From Streptomyces prunicolor NBRC 13075 (GTDB lineage: Bacteria; Actinomycetota; Actinomycetes; Streptomycetales; Streptomycetaceae), in contig NZ_BARF01000094.1 of the NCBI RefSeq assembly GCF_000367365.1, positions 1-64,000 on the forward strand: a stretch of DNA of 64,000 bases. The letters are read 5' to 3'. The translations under genes and the position numbers were made by a program. The notes under the pieces were generated by a model that worked only from the letters and a program-made list of their open reading frames with translations, made no database searches and was not told the DNA's origin. Below are positions 8,523 through 17,323 of the stretch, one piece after another. Each line of letters starts with the position of its first letter. Position 1 is the first letter of the stretch.

Positions 8523-9062
8523 TTACGCGAGTTCCTTGACCAGCAGCTCGAACTGCAGGTCGTCGCGCTGCGGAATACCGAACCGCTCGTCGCCGTACGG
8601 GAACGGGGTCATCCGGCCCGTACGGCGATAGCCGCGGCGCTCGTACCAGGCGATGAGGTCGTTCCGTACGGAGATCACGGTCATGTGCATCTCCCGCACA
8701 CCCCAGGTCTCCCGGGCCGTGCGCTCCGCCTCGGCGATGATGACCTTGCCGAGGCCGCCGCCCTGGAGCTGCGGGCTGACGGCGAACATCCCGAAGTAGG
8801 CGTGCGCGCCCCGGTGTTCGAGCTGGCAACAGGCAACCACCTGGCCCTCGCGCTCCACGACGAGCAGTCGGCTGTCGGGCGACTTGATGACCGCCAGCAC
8901 GCCCTCGGGATCGGTCCGCTGCCCTTCGAGGATGTCCGCCTCGGTGGTCCAGCCGGCCCGGCTGTCGTCACCCCGGTAGGCCGACTCGATCAGCACGACG
9001 AGGGCATCCGCATCGGCGTCGGTGGCGTCGCGGAAGGTCAGTCCGGTGGCGGCGGTGTCCAT
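8523..9062 (-). CDS. GNAT family N-acetyltransferase
   Basis: A 179-aa GNAT-fold acetyltransferase. The acetyl-CoA-binding motif A is FGMFAVSPQLQGGGLGKVII (Q/RxxGxG/A type) and motif B follows at MTVISVRNDLIAWYERRGY. The substrate cannot be inferred. The ATG at 9062 has GGAG nine bases upstream. It converges with the phosphodiesterase gene 22 bp away. Confidence 0.88.
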   Translation of the reverse strand: MDTAATGLTFRDATDADADALVVLIESAYRGDDSRAGWTTEADILEGQRTDPEGVLAVIKSPDSRLLVVEREGQVVACCQLEHRGAHAYFGMFAVSPQLQGGGLGKVIIAEAERTARETWGVREMHMTVISVRNDLIAWYERRGYRRTGRMTPFPYGDERFGIPQRDDLQFELLVKELA

Positions 9063-9124
9063 GGTGCACAACTCCGATCAGGGCGCGGCTCAGGCAGAGA
9101 CGAGGGTAACGCGGCCCCGGCGGC

Positions 9125-9130
9125 TAGGCT
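9125..9130 (+). promoter_or_regulatory. -10 box of a leaderless VOC gene
   Basis: TAGGCT ends eight bases before the ATG at 9139, and no Shine-Dalgarno sequence is present, so the transcript probably starts at or next to the start codon. Confidence 0.45.
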
Positions 9131-9138
9131 CCGGCCGC

Positions 9139-9531
9139 ATGGTGCACGTACTGAGCAGCCGCATCCTGCTGCGCCCCACCGATCCCGACCGCTCCCGCGC
9201 CTTCTACGGCGAGCAACTGGGCCTGCCCGTCTACCGCGAGTTCGGCACAGGTCCGGAACGCGGAACCGTCTACTTCCTCGGCGGCGGCTTCCTGGAGGTC
9301 TCCGGCCGCTCGGACACCCCGCCCTCCCCCGCCGTACAGCTGTGGTTGCAGGTCGCGGACGCGGGCGCCGCGCACGAGGAGCTGCGGGCGAAGGGCGTCG
9401 AGATCGTGCGGCCGCCGGTGAGGGAGCCCTGGGGGCTGGTGGAGATGTGGCTCTCGGATCCGGACGGGACGCGGATCGTGGTCGTGGAGGTACCGGCGGA
9501 TCATCCGCTGCGGTACCGCCCAGGGATGTAG
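9139..9531 (+). CDS. VOC (glyoxalase/bleomycin-resistance) family protein
   Basis: A 130-aa vicinal-oxygen-chelate protein with paired beta-alpha-beta-beta-beta modules: RILLRPTDPDRSRAFYGEQL at the front, and VEMWLSDPDGTRIVVVEVP with the C-terminal metal-ligand Glu at the back. It may bind a small molecule or metal; the substrate is unknown. An ATG further upstream would create a non-homologous N-terminus, and the -10 box fits the ATG at 9139. It is followed 98 bp later by a two-domain VOC protein. Confidence 0.85.
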   Translation: MVHVLSSRILLRPTDPDRSRAFYGEQLGLPVYREFGTGPERGTVYFLGGGFLEVSGRSDTPPSPAVQLWLQVADAGAAHEELRAKGVEIVRPPVREPWGLVEMWLSDPDGTRIVVVEVPADHPLRYRPGM

Positions 9532-9629
9532 GCCTACGGCGGCCAGGGCGCCCTTTCCCTGCCCCGATGGCCGGGGTCGCGGCCCGGGCTTAGCGTGCTG
9601 GGAGGGGAGCTTTCTGCGGAAGGAACGCC

Positions 9630-10397
9630 ATGAAGCTCGACAGGCCGGTGACCGGCGGGCCCTGCTGGACCGAGCTCGGGACCAGTGATCTGGAGGCGGC
9701 CAAGCGGTTCTACTCGGACGTGTTCGGCTGGCGTCCGGAGACCGATCCGCGGCCGGAGGCGGGCGGTTACACGGTCGCGCACATCGGGGACGCGGCGGTC
9801 GCCGCGCTGACGCCGCTGTTCCAGGAGTCGCAGCCGGTGGCGTGGAACGTGTCGTTCGCGGTGGCGGACGCCGACGCGACGGCGGAGAAGGTGCGCGCGG
9901 CGGGCGGAACCCTGCTGATGGAGCCGATCGACGTGTTCGACATCGGGCGCTTCACGGTCGGCCTCGACCCGGGCGGCGCCGCGTTCCAGACCTGGCAGGC
10001 CCGCACCTTCCCCGGCGCCGGGCTGTTCAACGCGCCCGGCGCGCTGGGCTGGGTGGAGTTGCTGACGCGGGCGCCGGAGCGGGCGGAGAGCTTCTACACG
10101 ACGGTGTTCGGCTGGACCGTCCGCCCCTCGGAGCACTACCCGCAATGGGGCATCGACGGCGCCGACTTCGGCGGCATGATGACGATGGACGCGAAGTTCC
10201 CACCGGAGGTGCCTCCGCACTGGCTGCCGTACTTCGCCGTGGCCGACGTCGACGCCACCGCCGCGTCGGCTACGGAGGCGGGCGGCACGGTCCTGATGGA
10301 GCCGACGTCCATCGGCGACGTGCGGCGGATCGCGGTGCTGCGGGATCCGCAGGGGGCGATGTTCGGGGTGTATGCGGCGGGTGACGAGGACCACTGA
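9630..10397 (+). CDS. Two-domain VOC family protein
   Basis: A 255-aa protein with two tandem VOC modules (about residues 8-120 and 128-252). Each opens with a CWTELGTSDLEAAKRFYSDV-type segment: W-TEL...FY..VFGW and WVELLTRAPERAESFY. Each closes with a DPGGAAFQTWQ or DPQGAMFGVY turn. Such proteins are common in Streptomyces and are annotated as hydroxylase- or glyoxalase-like; activity is unproven. GGAAGGAACGCC precedes the ATG. Confidence 0.88.
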   Translation: MKLDRPVTGGPCWTELGTSDLEAAKRFYSDVFGWRPETDPRPEAGGYTVAHIGDAAVAALTPLFQESQPVAWNVSFAVADADATAEKVRAAGGTLLMEPIDVFDIGRFTVGLDPGGAAFQTWQARTFPGAGLFNAPGALGWVELLTRAPERAESFYTTVFGWTVRPSEHYPQWGIDGADFGGMMTMDAKFPPEVPPHWLPYFAVADVDATAASATEAGGTVLMEPTSIGDVRRIAVLRDPQGAMFGVYAAGDEDH

Positions 10398-10419
10398 GCC
10401 ACCCACCCGCGTCCCGCCC

Positions 10420-13050
10420 TCAGGCCAGTCGCGTCACCGTCACCGTGTCGATCACCGGTGCGTACGCGGAGCGTTGACCGTACTGGTTCCTGGAGTGGCC
10501 GTCGTGGTCCGGGAGTTCGTCGGCGGTGAAGGTGACGGTGTTGGCGCCCTGGTCGAGGGTGACGGGGACGGGGACGGAGAGGTCGTGGAAGTTGTTGAAG
10601 TGGAAGGTGGTGGGGAACAGGACGCGCTGCGGGGCGGCCCCGTTGACCGCGATGTCCGCGTGACGGCAGACCGGGTCCGGGTTGTAGTGGGTGGCGGGTG
10701 CCTGCTCGCCGTTGGAGTAGCGGATCGTGAGCACGTGACGGCCGGCCCGCTCCGCCTCCACGGTGAGTGTGAGCGTGTTCGCGGGGCCGGCGCCGATGCC
10801 TTCGACCGCCTTGCCGCCCGTGGCGAACGTGTACGCGCCGGTGACCCGGGCGGTGCCGGTCGTGGCGCCTTCCTCGGCCGGGTGCGTCGAGGTGGGGAGG
10901 AGGCCGCGTGAGGCGCCTACCTGGAGGCGGTCCAGGACGAGCTGGTCCGAGGTGCCGGTGACGGTGATCTTGTTGACGCCTGCCATGAGGAACAGGGGAA
11001 CGGAGGATCGTTCAACAATACTCATGTCGCTTCCATCGACCATCCCCTCGTTCTCGCCGCCAACCATCCCCACGTTCTCCCCGTTGATCGTCAACTCGCC
11101 CTCCCCAGGGCCGATTCGATCGACGGTCACAGCCGCCTCCCCGTCGTCCGCCGCGTGCACCCAGAAGGTGGCGGTGCCACCACGTGGCAGTACGACGGCA
11201 CCGGGACCGGACGCTCCGCGCTGCCCGTAGTCCACGCGAGCGTCACCACCCAGCGCCGCGAACTCCGCGTCGTACAGCGCGGGCGCAGCCACCTGGTCGT
11301 CGCGCAGGGCGAGGTCGAGTCGGTCGATCACCGCGTCGCCCCTCGTGACGCCGAGGTCATGGTCCTGCGCGGCGAGGGTGATCGCGTGCGCGCCGGCGGT
11401 CAGCTCGACCTGTGTGTCGGTGTGGCCCCACACCGCCCACTTGTAGCCGAGCGGCAGCCGGAGTTCCTGCGGGTGCCCGCCGTCGACGCGGAGGAAGACG
11501 TTGGTGGGGCCCTGCTCGCGCACCGCGTCGGCCAGGTTGTAGGAGTTGGCGAAGACACTCACGTCGTACGTCCCGTCGCACGGGACGTCCACGGAGAAGA
11601 CCAGCACACCGTCGGAGCCGGTACGGAGTCCGCCCACGTGGTAGCCGGTCGAGCCGGCGAACTTGTCGACGTCGGACGGGGACCCCTCGGGCCCGTTCAG
11701 GGAGTGGCCGTCACCGATGTAGGCCGCTTCCTCCGCCTGGTACGAGCGCCGCCAGCCGACCGAAGGCGCCGGCGCCACCGCCCCGTTGCCACCCGGGGAC
11801 AGGATCACCTGGTACGCCGACATCGCCTCCAGGCCGGTCAGACGCAGCGTCACTTTGCCGTCCACGACGGGGAGTTCGTGATCGGCGAGCCGCAACGGCT
11901 GCGCGGAGACGCCGACTTGGCCCGTCCAGGGGATCTCCAGGAGCCGCGCGTGGACGGTCGTACCGAAGACTTCGGGGTCGGCGTGCTCGAACACGACGTC
12001 CGCCGATCCGCCGGTGCCGCCGAGCAGCAGCCGTGCCTGCCGCTTGGCGCGATCGAGCGCAGCGACGCCCTGGAGCGTGTACTGGACGTTGGGGTGGGGC
12101 GCGGTGACCCGGACGGTGTTGCCCGTGAACTGTCCGTAGGCGTTGAACAGCCACCACTGGCCGTTGCCCTTGTTGGCCTCCACGACCGAGTCGTTGAGGT
12201 TGCCGTCGATGTTCCAGTACGCCATGTCGGCGTCGACCTTGGACTCCTCGATCGCGGCGATCCACTGGATCATCTGGCCCGGGACGGACAAGTGGTAGTT
12301 GTGGGCGTACTCGTTGAGGTTGACGGGGAGCGGCCCGATGCCCAACTCCCGCTCCAGTGCACGGTACTTGGCGACACTCGTGCGGATCTCGTCGGGCGAG
12401 GACAGCTCGTGCCAGGTGATGACGTCGGGCAGTACGTCCTCGGCCTCGGCGAACTCCAGGAAGCCCCTGATCTCGTCGTACAGGAGGCAGGTGCTGGGGC
12501 CGGCGATGCGGGCGCCGGGGTCGAGTTCCCTGATGAGGCGGCAGAGGTCCCGCCAGGCGGCGAAGTAGTGGGCCGGGTCGGTGCGCCAGGAGACCTGGTC
12601 GTAGCTCCACTCCTCCGTGCCGAACATGTTGCCCTCGGGCTCGTTGAACGGGACGTACACGACATGGGACTTGTACGCGCCGAGCGTCAGCACCTGCTCC
12701 ACCTGGCGACGGACGCGGGCCGTGAAGTCGGCGAGGCGCTCGGCTCCGGTGTCGCCGGGCCATTCGTAGGGGAAGCCGCGGTAGATGTCGGTCATGTAGA
12801 CGTAGACGTCCTTGCCGCCCGCCTCGACGAAGGGGCGGAGGATCTCCAGGGCGTCGGCGCCCGGGTGCTGGGTGCCGTCCTGGGCCTTCGTGGAGACCGT
12901 GCGGACGTACATGCCCTCGACGGCGTTGCGGCTGGGGACGCCGTCGCCGTACAGGCCGTAGAGCGTGCCGCTCGCGCCTCCGTGGAAGGGGCCCGTGTCG
13001 GTGCCGAGGTCGACAGTGAGGATCTCGGGGGTGGAGGCTGCGGCTGCCAC
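10420..13050 (-). CDS. Large clan GH-A glycoside hydrolase with carbohydrate-binding modules, no signal peptide
   Basis: An 876-aa protein. Residues about 1-380 form a TIM-barrel glycosidase of clan GH-A, nearest in style to GH39: the acid/base candidate is Glu137 in VPFNEPEG and the nucleophile candidate is Glu247 in PVNLNEYAHN. Residues about 450-600 resemble a CBM6/CBM35 module (SYQAEEAAYIG ... VIDRLDLAL), and the final 150 residues are another beta-sandwich ending VIDTVTVTRLA. The N-terminus MAAAASTPE is hydrophilic with no Sec, Tat or lipoprotein signal, which is odd for a CBM-bearing enzyme. The GTG at 13050 has AAGGA upstream and a good promoter at 13111-13140. Exact family and substrate are not certain. 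Confidence 0.72.
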   Translation of the reverse strand: MAAAASTPEILTVDLGTDTGPFHGGASGTLYGLYGDGVPSRNAVEGMYVRTVSTKAQDGTQHPGADALEILRPFVEAGGKDVYVYMTDIYRGFPYEWPGDTGAERLADFTARVRRQVEQVLTLGAYKSHVVYVPFNEPEGNMFGTEEWSYDQVSWRTDPAHYFAAWRDLCRLIRELDPGARIAGPSTCLLYDEIRGFLEFAEAEDVLPDVITWHELSSPDEIRTSVAKYRALERELGIGPLPVNLNEYAHNYHLSVPGQMIQWIAAIEESKVDADMAYWNIDGNLNDSVVEANKGNGQWWLFNAYGQFTGNTVRVTAPHPNVQYTLQGVAALDRAKRQARLLLGGTGGSADVVFEHADPEVFGTTVHARLLEIPWTGQVGVSAQPLRLADHELPVVDGKVTLRLTGLEAMSAYQVILSPGGNGAVAPAPSVGWRRSYQAEEAAYIGDGHSLNGPEGSPSDVDKFAGSTGYHVGGLRTGSDGVLVFSVDVPCDGTYDVSVFANSYNLADAVREQGPTNVFLRVDGGHPQELRLPLGYKWAVWGHTDTQVELTAGAHAITLAAQDHDLGVTRGDAVIDRLDLALRDDQVAAPALYDAEFAALGGDARVDYGQRGASGPGAVVLPRGGTATFWVHAADDGEAAVTVDRIGPGEGELTINGENVGMVGGENEGMVDGSDMSIVERSSVPLFLMAGVNKITVTGTSDQLVLDRLQVGASRGLLPTSTHPAEEGATTGTARVTGAYTFATGGKAVEGIGAGPANTLTLTVEAERAGRHVLTIRYSNGEQAPATHYNPDPVCRHADIAVNGAAPQRVLFPTTFHFNNFHDLSVPVPVTLDQGANTVTFTADELPDHDGHSRNQYGQRSAYAPVIDTVTVTRLA

Positions 13051-13110
13051 GGCATCAATTCCTTGTTCGACATTTCGTACGTCAGTCGGCGTCCCGAACC
13101 GGCTTGATCG

Positions 13111-13140
13111 AACGTAGGGAGATCACGCGACTCGCGTCAA
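13111..13140 (-). promoter_or_regulatory. Promoter of the clan GH-A glycosidase gene
   Basis: On the minus strand TTGACG (13140-13135) and TACGTT (13116-13111) are separated by 18 bp, a good housekeeping-type promoter about 60 bases before the GTG start. The same TACGTT -10 is used by the pectate lyase promoter near 27.8 kb. Confidence 0.6.
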
Positions 13141-13168
13141 CGGTCCGTCGGCGCCCGGGTACGGCGGC

Positions 13169-13735
13169 TCAGACGCGCAGCATGCCCAGCCGGCCTTCCA
13201 GCTGGACCAGCAACTCGCCGAGCAGGGAGGCGAGTTCGCCCTGTCCGGGGGTGCCCAGGCCGGCGAGCACGGTCGTCTCGTAGGCAAGCTGCTCGGGCAG
13301 GATCGCGTCGACGAGGTCGCGGCCGGCGTCCGTGAGGCGGACGTGGGCGACGCGGCGGTCACGGGTGTCGCCGCGGCGCTCGACAAGGCCGCGTTCGGTC
13401 AGCAGCTTGAGGCGCTTGGTGACGGCGGCGCCCGAGGAGAAGGTCTCCCGGGTCAGCTCACTCGGCGTCAGCTCGTGCCCGGTGCGGCGGAGCGCGCCGA
13501 GCAGGTCGAACTCGGGGCGGCTGAGCCCGGCCCGGCGCAGCGGCGCGTCCTCGGCCTGCTGGAGCAGGGCGGCGCACCGGTTGATCCGGCCGATGATCTC
13601 CATCGGGCCCGTGTCGAGGTCGGGGTGCACGGCCTGCCACTGCCCGACGACGGCGGCGACGGTGTCGTGCCGGGCCGCTCCCGGAGCGGTGGGGCGGGCC
13701 GCGCCGTCCACCGGCCGTCCATTGGTTGCCGTCAT
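13169..13735 (-). CDS. MarR family transcriptional regulator
   Basis: A 188-aa winged-helix MarR protein. The DNA-binding region is SRPEFDLLGALRRTG through LTRETFSSGAAVTKRLKLL, with the wing at VERRGDTRDRRVAHVRLTD. The ATG at 13735 overlaps the stop of the FUSC gene (ATGA) and has GGAGGG upstream, so it is co-translated with the exporter and probably represses this operon. A palindrome over the operon promoter at 15458-15477 is a candidate operator. Confidence 0.9.
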   Translation of the reverse strand: MTATNGRPVDGAARPTAPGAARHDTVAAVVGQWQAVHPDLDTGPMEIIGRINRCAALLQQAEDAPLRRAGLSRPEFDLLGALRRTGHELTPSELTRETFSSGAAVTKRLKLLTERGLVERRGDTRDRRVAHVRLTDAGRDLVDAILPEQLAYETTVLAGLGTPGQGELASLLGELLVQLEGRLGMLRV

Positions 13736-15450
13736 CCCCGTACGCCCTCCGTCGTCCTGCCCGTGCGCCGATCCCCGGTCGGCCAGGAGTGCGACTCCCG
13801 GCGTCGTACCGTCGCGGCGAGCGTACGGTGTCCGGACTGTTCGGCGAGCACGACCCGCTCCTGCGGCAGGGCGCGCTGCCACCACTCGCCGGACGCGGCG
13901 TCGGCGGTGGCGCGCAGTTCGACCAGCGCGGCGGCGAGCGCGCGGTGCGCGGAATCCAGGGTCCCGCGCGCGGGAGTCGGTTCCGCCAGCAGGCGCGCGG
14001 CCCGCTCACGGGCCCGTTCCACCCCGGTCAGCGCCTCCTCGATACGGTCGGTCGCACGCCGGTTGGTGACGACGGCCGCGGCGACGAGGCCCACCAGGGC
14101 GCCGACGAGAGTGTCGACGATCCGCTCGGTGATCAGCTCACCGGAGTGCTGTGTCCGGGCGAACTCCGTGATGAGCAGCGCCATCGGGGTCACACAGACG
14201 CTGCCGAGCCAGTAGTTGCGGGCGATCAGCGCCTCGGCGCCGAAGTTGAGGGCGAGGCAGCACAGCACGAGCGCCGCCGGGTGGGCATGGGCGAGCGGGG
14301 CCACCGCGGCGAACACGAGCACCCCGGCGAGATTCCCGACGACCCGCTGCACTCCCCGGCCCCAGGTGAGGGTGATGTTGGCCTGGTAGAGCGAGGCGGC
14401 GGTGACGAGGGCCCAGTAGGGGCGGCCGACACCGAGGGCGAGGGACACGTATCCGGCGAGCGCGCAGCCGAGCGCCGTACGCAGCACGAGGGGGGTGAGC
14501 GGACCGAGCCTGGTCCACAACGGGCGCGCGGGGGCGGCCAGTTCGGCGTCCACACCGAGGAGTTCGTCTTCTACGGCGCCTGCCGGGGCCTCGGTCTGCG
14601 GGACCGGTGCCCTGCCACGCAGTTCGCGGGCCCAGGCCCGCAGCCGCTCCGGGTCGGCGTCCCCGGGCGCGGCGAGCGCGACCTCGGCACGGACGAGGAG
14701 GCGTTCGAGGGCGCGTCGGGGCGCGGTACGGGTGCCGGTGGCGAGGAGGGACTGCCAGGCGGCGTGCACGGCGGCTGCGGCGGCGGCACGCGCGCGTGGA
14801 TGGTCGTCGTCGGCACGCGCGCGTGCAGGGCTCTTTTCGGTGCCGTGTGCGGCGGCGTACGTGGCCACGGCGTTCAGGGCCTGGGCGGTGGCGCGGCGCT
14901 CGGGGCCGTAGGGGCGGACGAGGACGGGGGCCATGCCGACGAGCCAGGCCCAGGCGCCCGCGGCGGTGGCCAGCGCGAGGTGGGCGGGGACCTGGCCGAG
15001 TGTCTGCGGTGCGAAGAGCGAGGCGGAGCTGATGAAGGTGAGGACCACGTTGCCGGGCGGGCCGATCCGGGTCGCGTCGCACAGGCCCTTCTGTACGGCG
15101 GCCAGGGCGGCGCCGACCGTGACCAGGACGAGGGCGTTCGTGGTGAGCGAGGCCGTGACCAGCGCGACGGCGAGACCGGCGATCATCCCGAGCACCACCC
15201 AGAGCAGGGCGCGGGCCCGGGCGGCGTACGGCTTGTTGTGGGCGTAGAGCGCGCACAAGGAGCCGGCCATCGTGTACATCGCCAGGTCGAGGCGGCCGAG
15301 GGCCAGCAGGGTCAGGTTGGGCGGGGCGACCGAGGCGACCACGCTGAGCGCGGGCTTGAACCAGATGTCCGAGGGCCGGCCGAGGCGCAGCACGCCGGTG
15401 AGCGGGAGGCGCCGGAGGCGCGGGGTGGGGACGGGGGTCGCACTGCTCAT
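13732..15450 (-). CDS. FUSC family inner-membrane protein
   Basis: A 572-aa protein with the duplicated FUSC (fusaric acid resistance-like) architecture: an N-terminal hydrophobic bundle (residues about 30-180), a charged cytoplasmic region, a second bundle (about 320-450) and a cytoplasmic tail. Members resemble aromatic-acid exporters of the AaeB type. Co-transcription with a MarR regulator suggests a phenolic or aromatic inducer, but this is an inference. No Shine-Dalgarno precedes the ATG; TAAACT seven bases upstream suggests a leaderless transcript. Confidence 0.85.
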   Translation of the reverse strand: MSSATPVPTPRLRRLPLTGVLRLGRPSDIWFKPALSVVASVAPPNLTLLALGRLDLAMYTMAGSLCALYAHNKPYAARARALLWVVLGMIAGLAVALVTASLTTNALVLVTVGAALAAVQKGLCDATRIGPPGNVVLTFISSASLFAPQTLGQVPAHLALATAAGAWAWLVGMAPVLVRPYGPERRATAQALNAVATYAAAHGTEKSPARARADDDHPRARAAAAAAVHAAWQSLLATGTRTAPRRALERLLVRAEVALAAPGDADPERLRAWARELRGRAPVPQTEAPAGAVEDELLGVDAELAAPARPLWTRLGPLTPLVLRTALGCALAGYVSLALGVGRPYWALVTAASLYQANITLTWGRGVQRVVGNLAGVLVFAAVAPLAHAHPAALVLCCLALNFGAEALIARNYWLGSVCVTPMALLITEFARTQHSGELITERIVDTLVGALVGLVAAAVVTNRRATDRIEEALTGVERARERAARLLAEPTPARGTLDSAHRALAAALVELRATADAASGEWWQRALPQERVVLAEQSGHRTLAATVRRRESHSWPTGDRRTGRTTEGVRG

Positions 15451-15457
15451 GGAAACA

Positions 15458-15477
15458 AGTTTAGCAGGTGTTTTACT
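15458..15477 (-). promoter_or_regulatory. Candidate MarR operator over the FUSC-marR promoter
   Basis: AGTTTAGC-AGGT-GTTTTACT is an imperfect inverted repeat. Its right half on the minus strand contains TAAACT, the likely -10 box, ending seven bases before the FUSC start codon. A repressor bound here would block polymerase directly. Confidence 0.5.
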
Positions 15478-15647
15478 CGTGAACTATTTTCGCCGGACAA
15501 GCCCCCACCGAGGCGCCACCGACCTGCCGCGCGCCGCCAAGTGCTCCCCGTGTACACCGTTGCGCTCGATTGCGCCCCGTGCGGCACGGGCATCCTGTGA
15601 CCGAACATCGACGGACAGCGATATCCGGGGCGGAACGGGGGACGCGC

Positions 15648-16199
15648 GTGCATGGTGGACCGGCTTCGTCCGGCTGGCTCCTGGTCGCGCTGTGCGCGGC
15701 GACCGGGGCCTACTGCCTGCTGCGGATGCGCAGCCCCGTCGAGGAACAGCGCCGGGCCGCGGGCGGCGAGGCGCTGATGGGCTTCGGCATGGCCGCGATG
15801 GCCGTACCGGCGGCGGTGTTCACCCCACCGGCGTGGGCGTGGCCCGGCTACGCGGCGGTGTTCGGCGCGGCGGCGCTGCGCGCCCTGTGGTCGGCGCGCA
15901 GGAGCCCGCACCACGTGCACCACCTGCTGGGCACCGCGGCCATGGTCTACATGGCGCTCGCGATGGCCGCCTCGCCCGCGCACCACCACGAACACGGCGA
16001 CTCCGGAGTCCCGCTCGTGACGGGCGCGTTGCTCCTCTACTTCGTGGGATACGTACTGCTGTCGGGAATCCGGCTGGTGCCCGTCACCGGATCGGTGGGC
16101 GGTGGCGCGAGCGTCGGCTGGGGCGATCGGCCGGAGTTGGCGCGGGCCTGCCGGTTGTCGATGGGGATCGGCATGGTCGCGATGTTGCTGACGCTCTAG
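15648..16199 (+). CDS. DUF5134 membrane protein
   Basis: A 183-aa polytopic protein of the Streptomyces DUF5134 family with about five or six membrane segments and a histidine-rich stretch (SPHHVHHLLG and SPAHHHEHGD) that might bind metal. Function unknown. It is commonly found beside M56 peptidases, as here. The GTG at 15648 with GGGGGA upstream matches the conserved start VHGGPASSGWLL; the frame extends to 15570, but that part looks non-coding. Confidence 0.78.
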   Translation: MHGGPASSGWLLVALCAATGAYCLLRMRSPVEEQRRAAGGEALMGFGMAAMAVPAAVFTPPAWAWPGYAAVFGAAALRALWSARRSPHHVHHLLGTAAMVYMALAMAASPAHHHEHGDSGVPLVTGALLLYFVGYVLLSGIRLVPVTGSVGGGASVGWGDRPELARACRLSMGIGMVAMLLTL

Positions 16200-16293
16200 G
16201 CAGAGCCGGCGCGGCGGTACGAAATCGTGGTCTGCGTCACTTTGCCGTGACAAGCCGTACCCCTGATCACCGCGGCGCTCATAGGGTGCTCCC

Positions 16294-17229
16294 ATGATGG
16301 TCCCCGCAGCACTGTTGCTGCTCGGCGCCTTGGCCGCCGTTGTCGCCCCACGGCTGCTCGCCCGGGCCGACTGGCCGGACCATGAGCCGGTGCTCGCGCT
16401 GTGGGTGTGGCAGTGCGTGGTCGCCGCCGTACTCCTGTGCTGCGCCCTGTCGATGACGCTCAGCGCCGCCGCCGCGTGGCAGGCGGTGCGCGGCCATGTG
16501 TTCGCCAACGCCCCGCACGCGGTCGTGGACGCCTATCCCCTTGTGGCGAACGGGCCTTGGGCCGCCACCACCGCGGTGACCCTCGCGTGCGGCGGGGCGT
16601 GGACCGCGGCGATGCTGGTCCGCGAAGTCGTACGGGCCCGGGCACGGCGTCGGCTGCGGAGGGCCGAACTCCTGGTGCGCGCCCCGGTGTTGCCCGGCGA
16701 GGAGCCCGGTGCCGAGCCGCTGGTCATCCTGGAGGGGGGACGGCCGGACGCGTGGTGGATGTCCGGCGCCGCGCCTCAACTGGTCATCACCACGGCCGCG
16801 TTGAGGCGCCTCAAGGGGCGGCAACTGGACTCGCTGCTGGCGCACGAGCAGGGGCACGCACAGGCCCGGCACGACTGGCTGCTGCACTGCTCGGGCGCGC
16901 TCGCGAACGGGTTTCCGCAGGTGCCGGTGTTCGCCGCGTTCCGGGACGAGATGCACCGGCTGGTCGAACTCTCCGCCGACGACATGGCCTCCCGGCGCTT
17001 CGGCCGGCTCACGACCGCGCTCGCTCTGGTCGAACTCAACGAGGACCGTGGGGTGTTCGGGCCGTGCCCCACCCCGCACGCCCATGTTCCGCAGCGGGTG
17101 AACCGGTTGCTCACTCCCCCGGACCGGCTCACGGCGATGCGCCGGCTGGGCCTGACCGCGACGGCGGCGCTGGTGCCGGTGGTTCCGGTGCTGGTGGCAT
17201 TCGTACCGGGGTTGCGGGCACTCGGCTGA
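16294..17229 (+). CDS. M56 family membrane metallopeptidase
   Basis: A 311-aa integral membrane zinc peptidase of the BlaR1/MecR1 type without a sensor domain. The zinc motif is HEQGH within LAHEQGHAQARHD, with a downstream ELSADD acidic ligand segment. There are membrane segments near the N-terminus (two), around residue 90 and at the C-terminus. Such proteins usually pair with a BlaI repressor, but none is adjacent here. TAGGGT six bases before ATGATG suggests leaderless transcription. Confidence 0.87.
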   Translation: MMVPAALLLLGALAAVVAPRLLARADWPDHEPVLALWVWQCVVAAVLLCCALSMTLSAAAAWQAVRGHVFANAPHAVVDAYPLVANGPWAATTAVTLACGGAWTAAMLVREVVRARARRRLRRAELLVRAPVLPGEEPGAEPLVILEGGRPDAWWMSGAAPQLVITTAALRRLKGRQLDSLLAHEQGHAQARHDWLLHCSGALANGFPQVPVFAAFRDEMHRLVELSADDMASRRFGRLTTALALVELNEDRGVFGPCPTPHAHVPQRVNRLLTPPDRLTAMRRLGLTATAALVPVVPVLVAFVPGLRALG

Positions 17230-17323
17230 GGAGGGGCCGAGGGAGGACCGGGGAGGAGTCACGGAGGATGCCGCCCCGGAGCGGAGTTGGCTCCGCGCAC
17301 CACGAGTCGGCGAGGATCGTTCC

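Noticed and set aside
11155..13107. A 650-codon open frame antisense to the clan GH-A glycosidase
   Set aside because: Composition is Arg/Gly/Val-rich shadow of the real gene, no family motif, and the opposite strand has clear domains and promoter.
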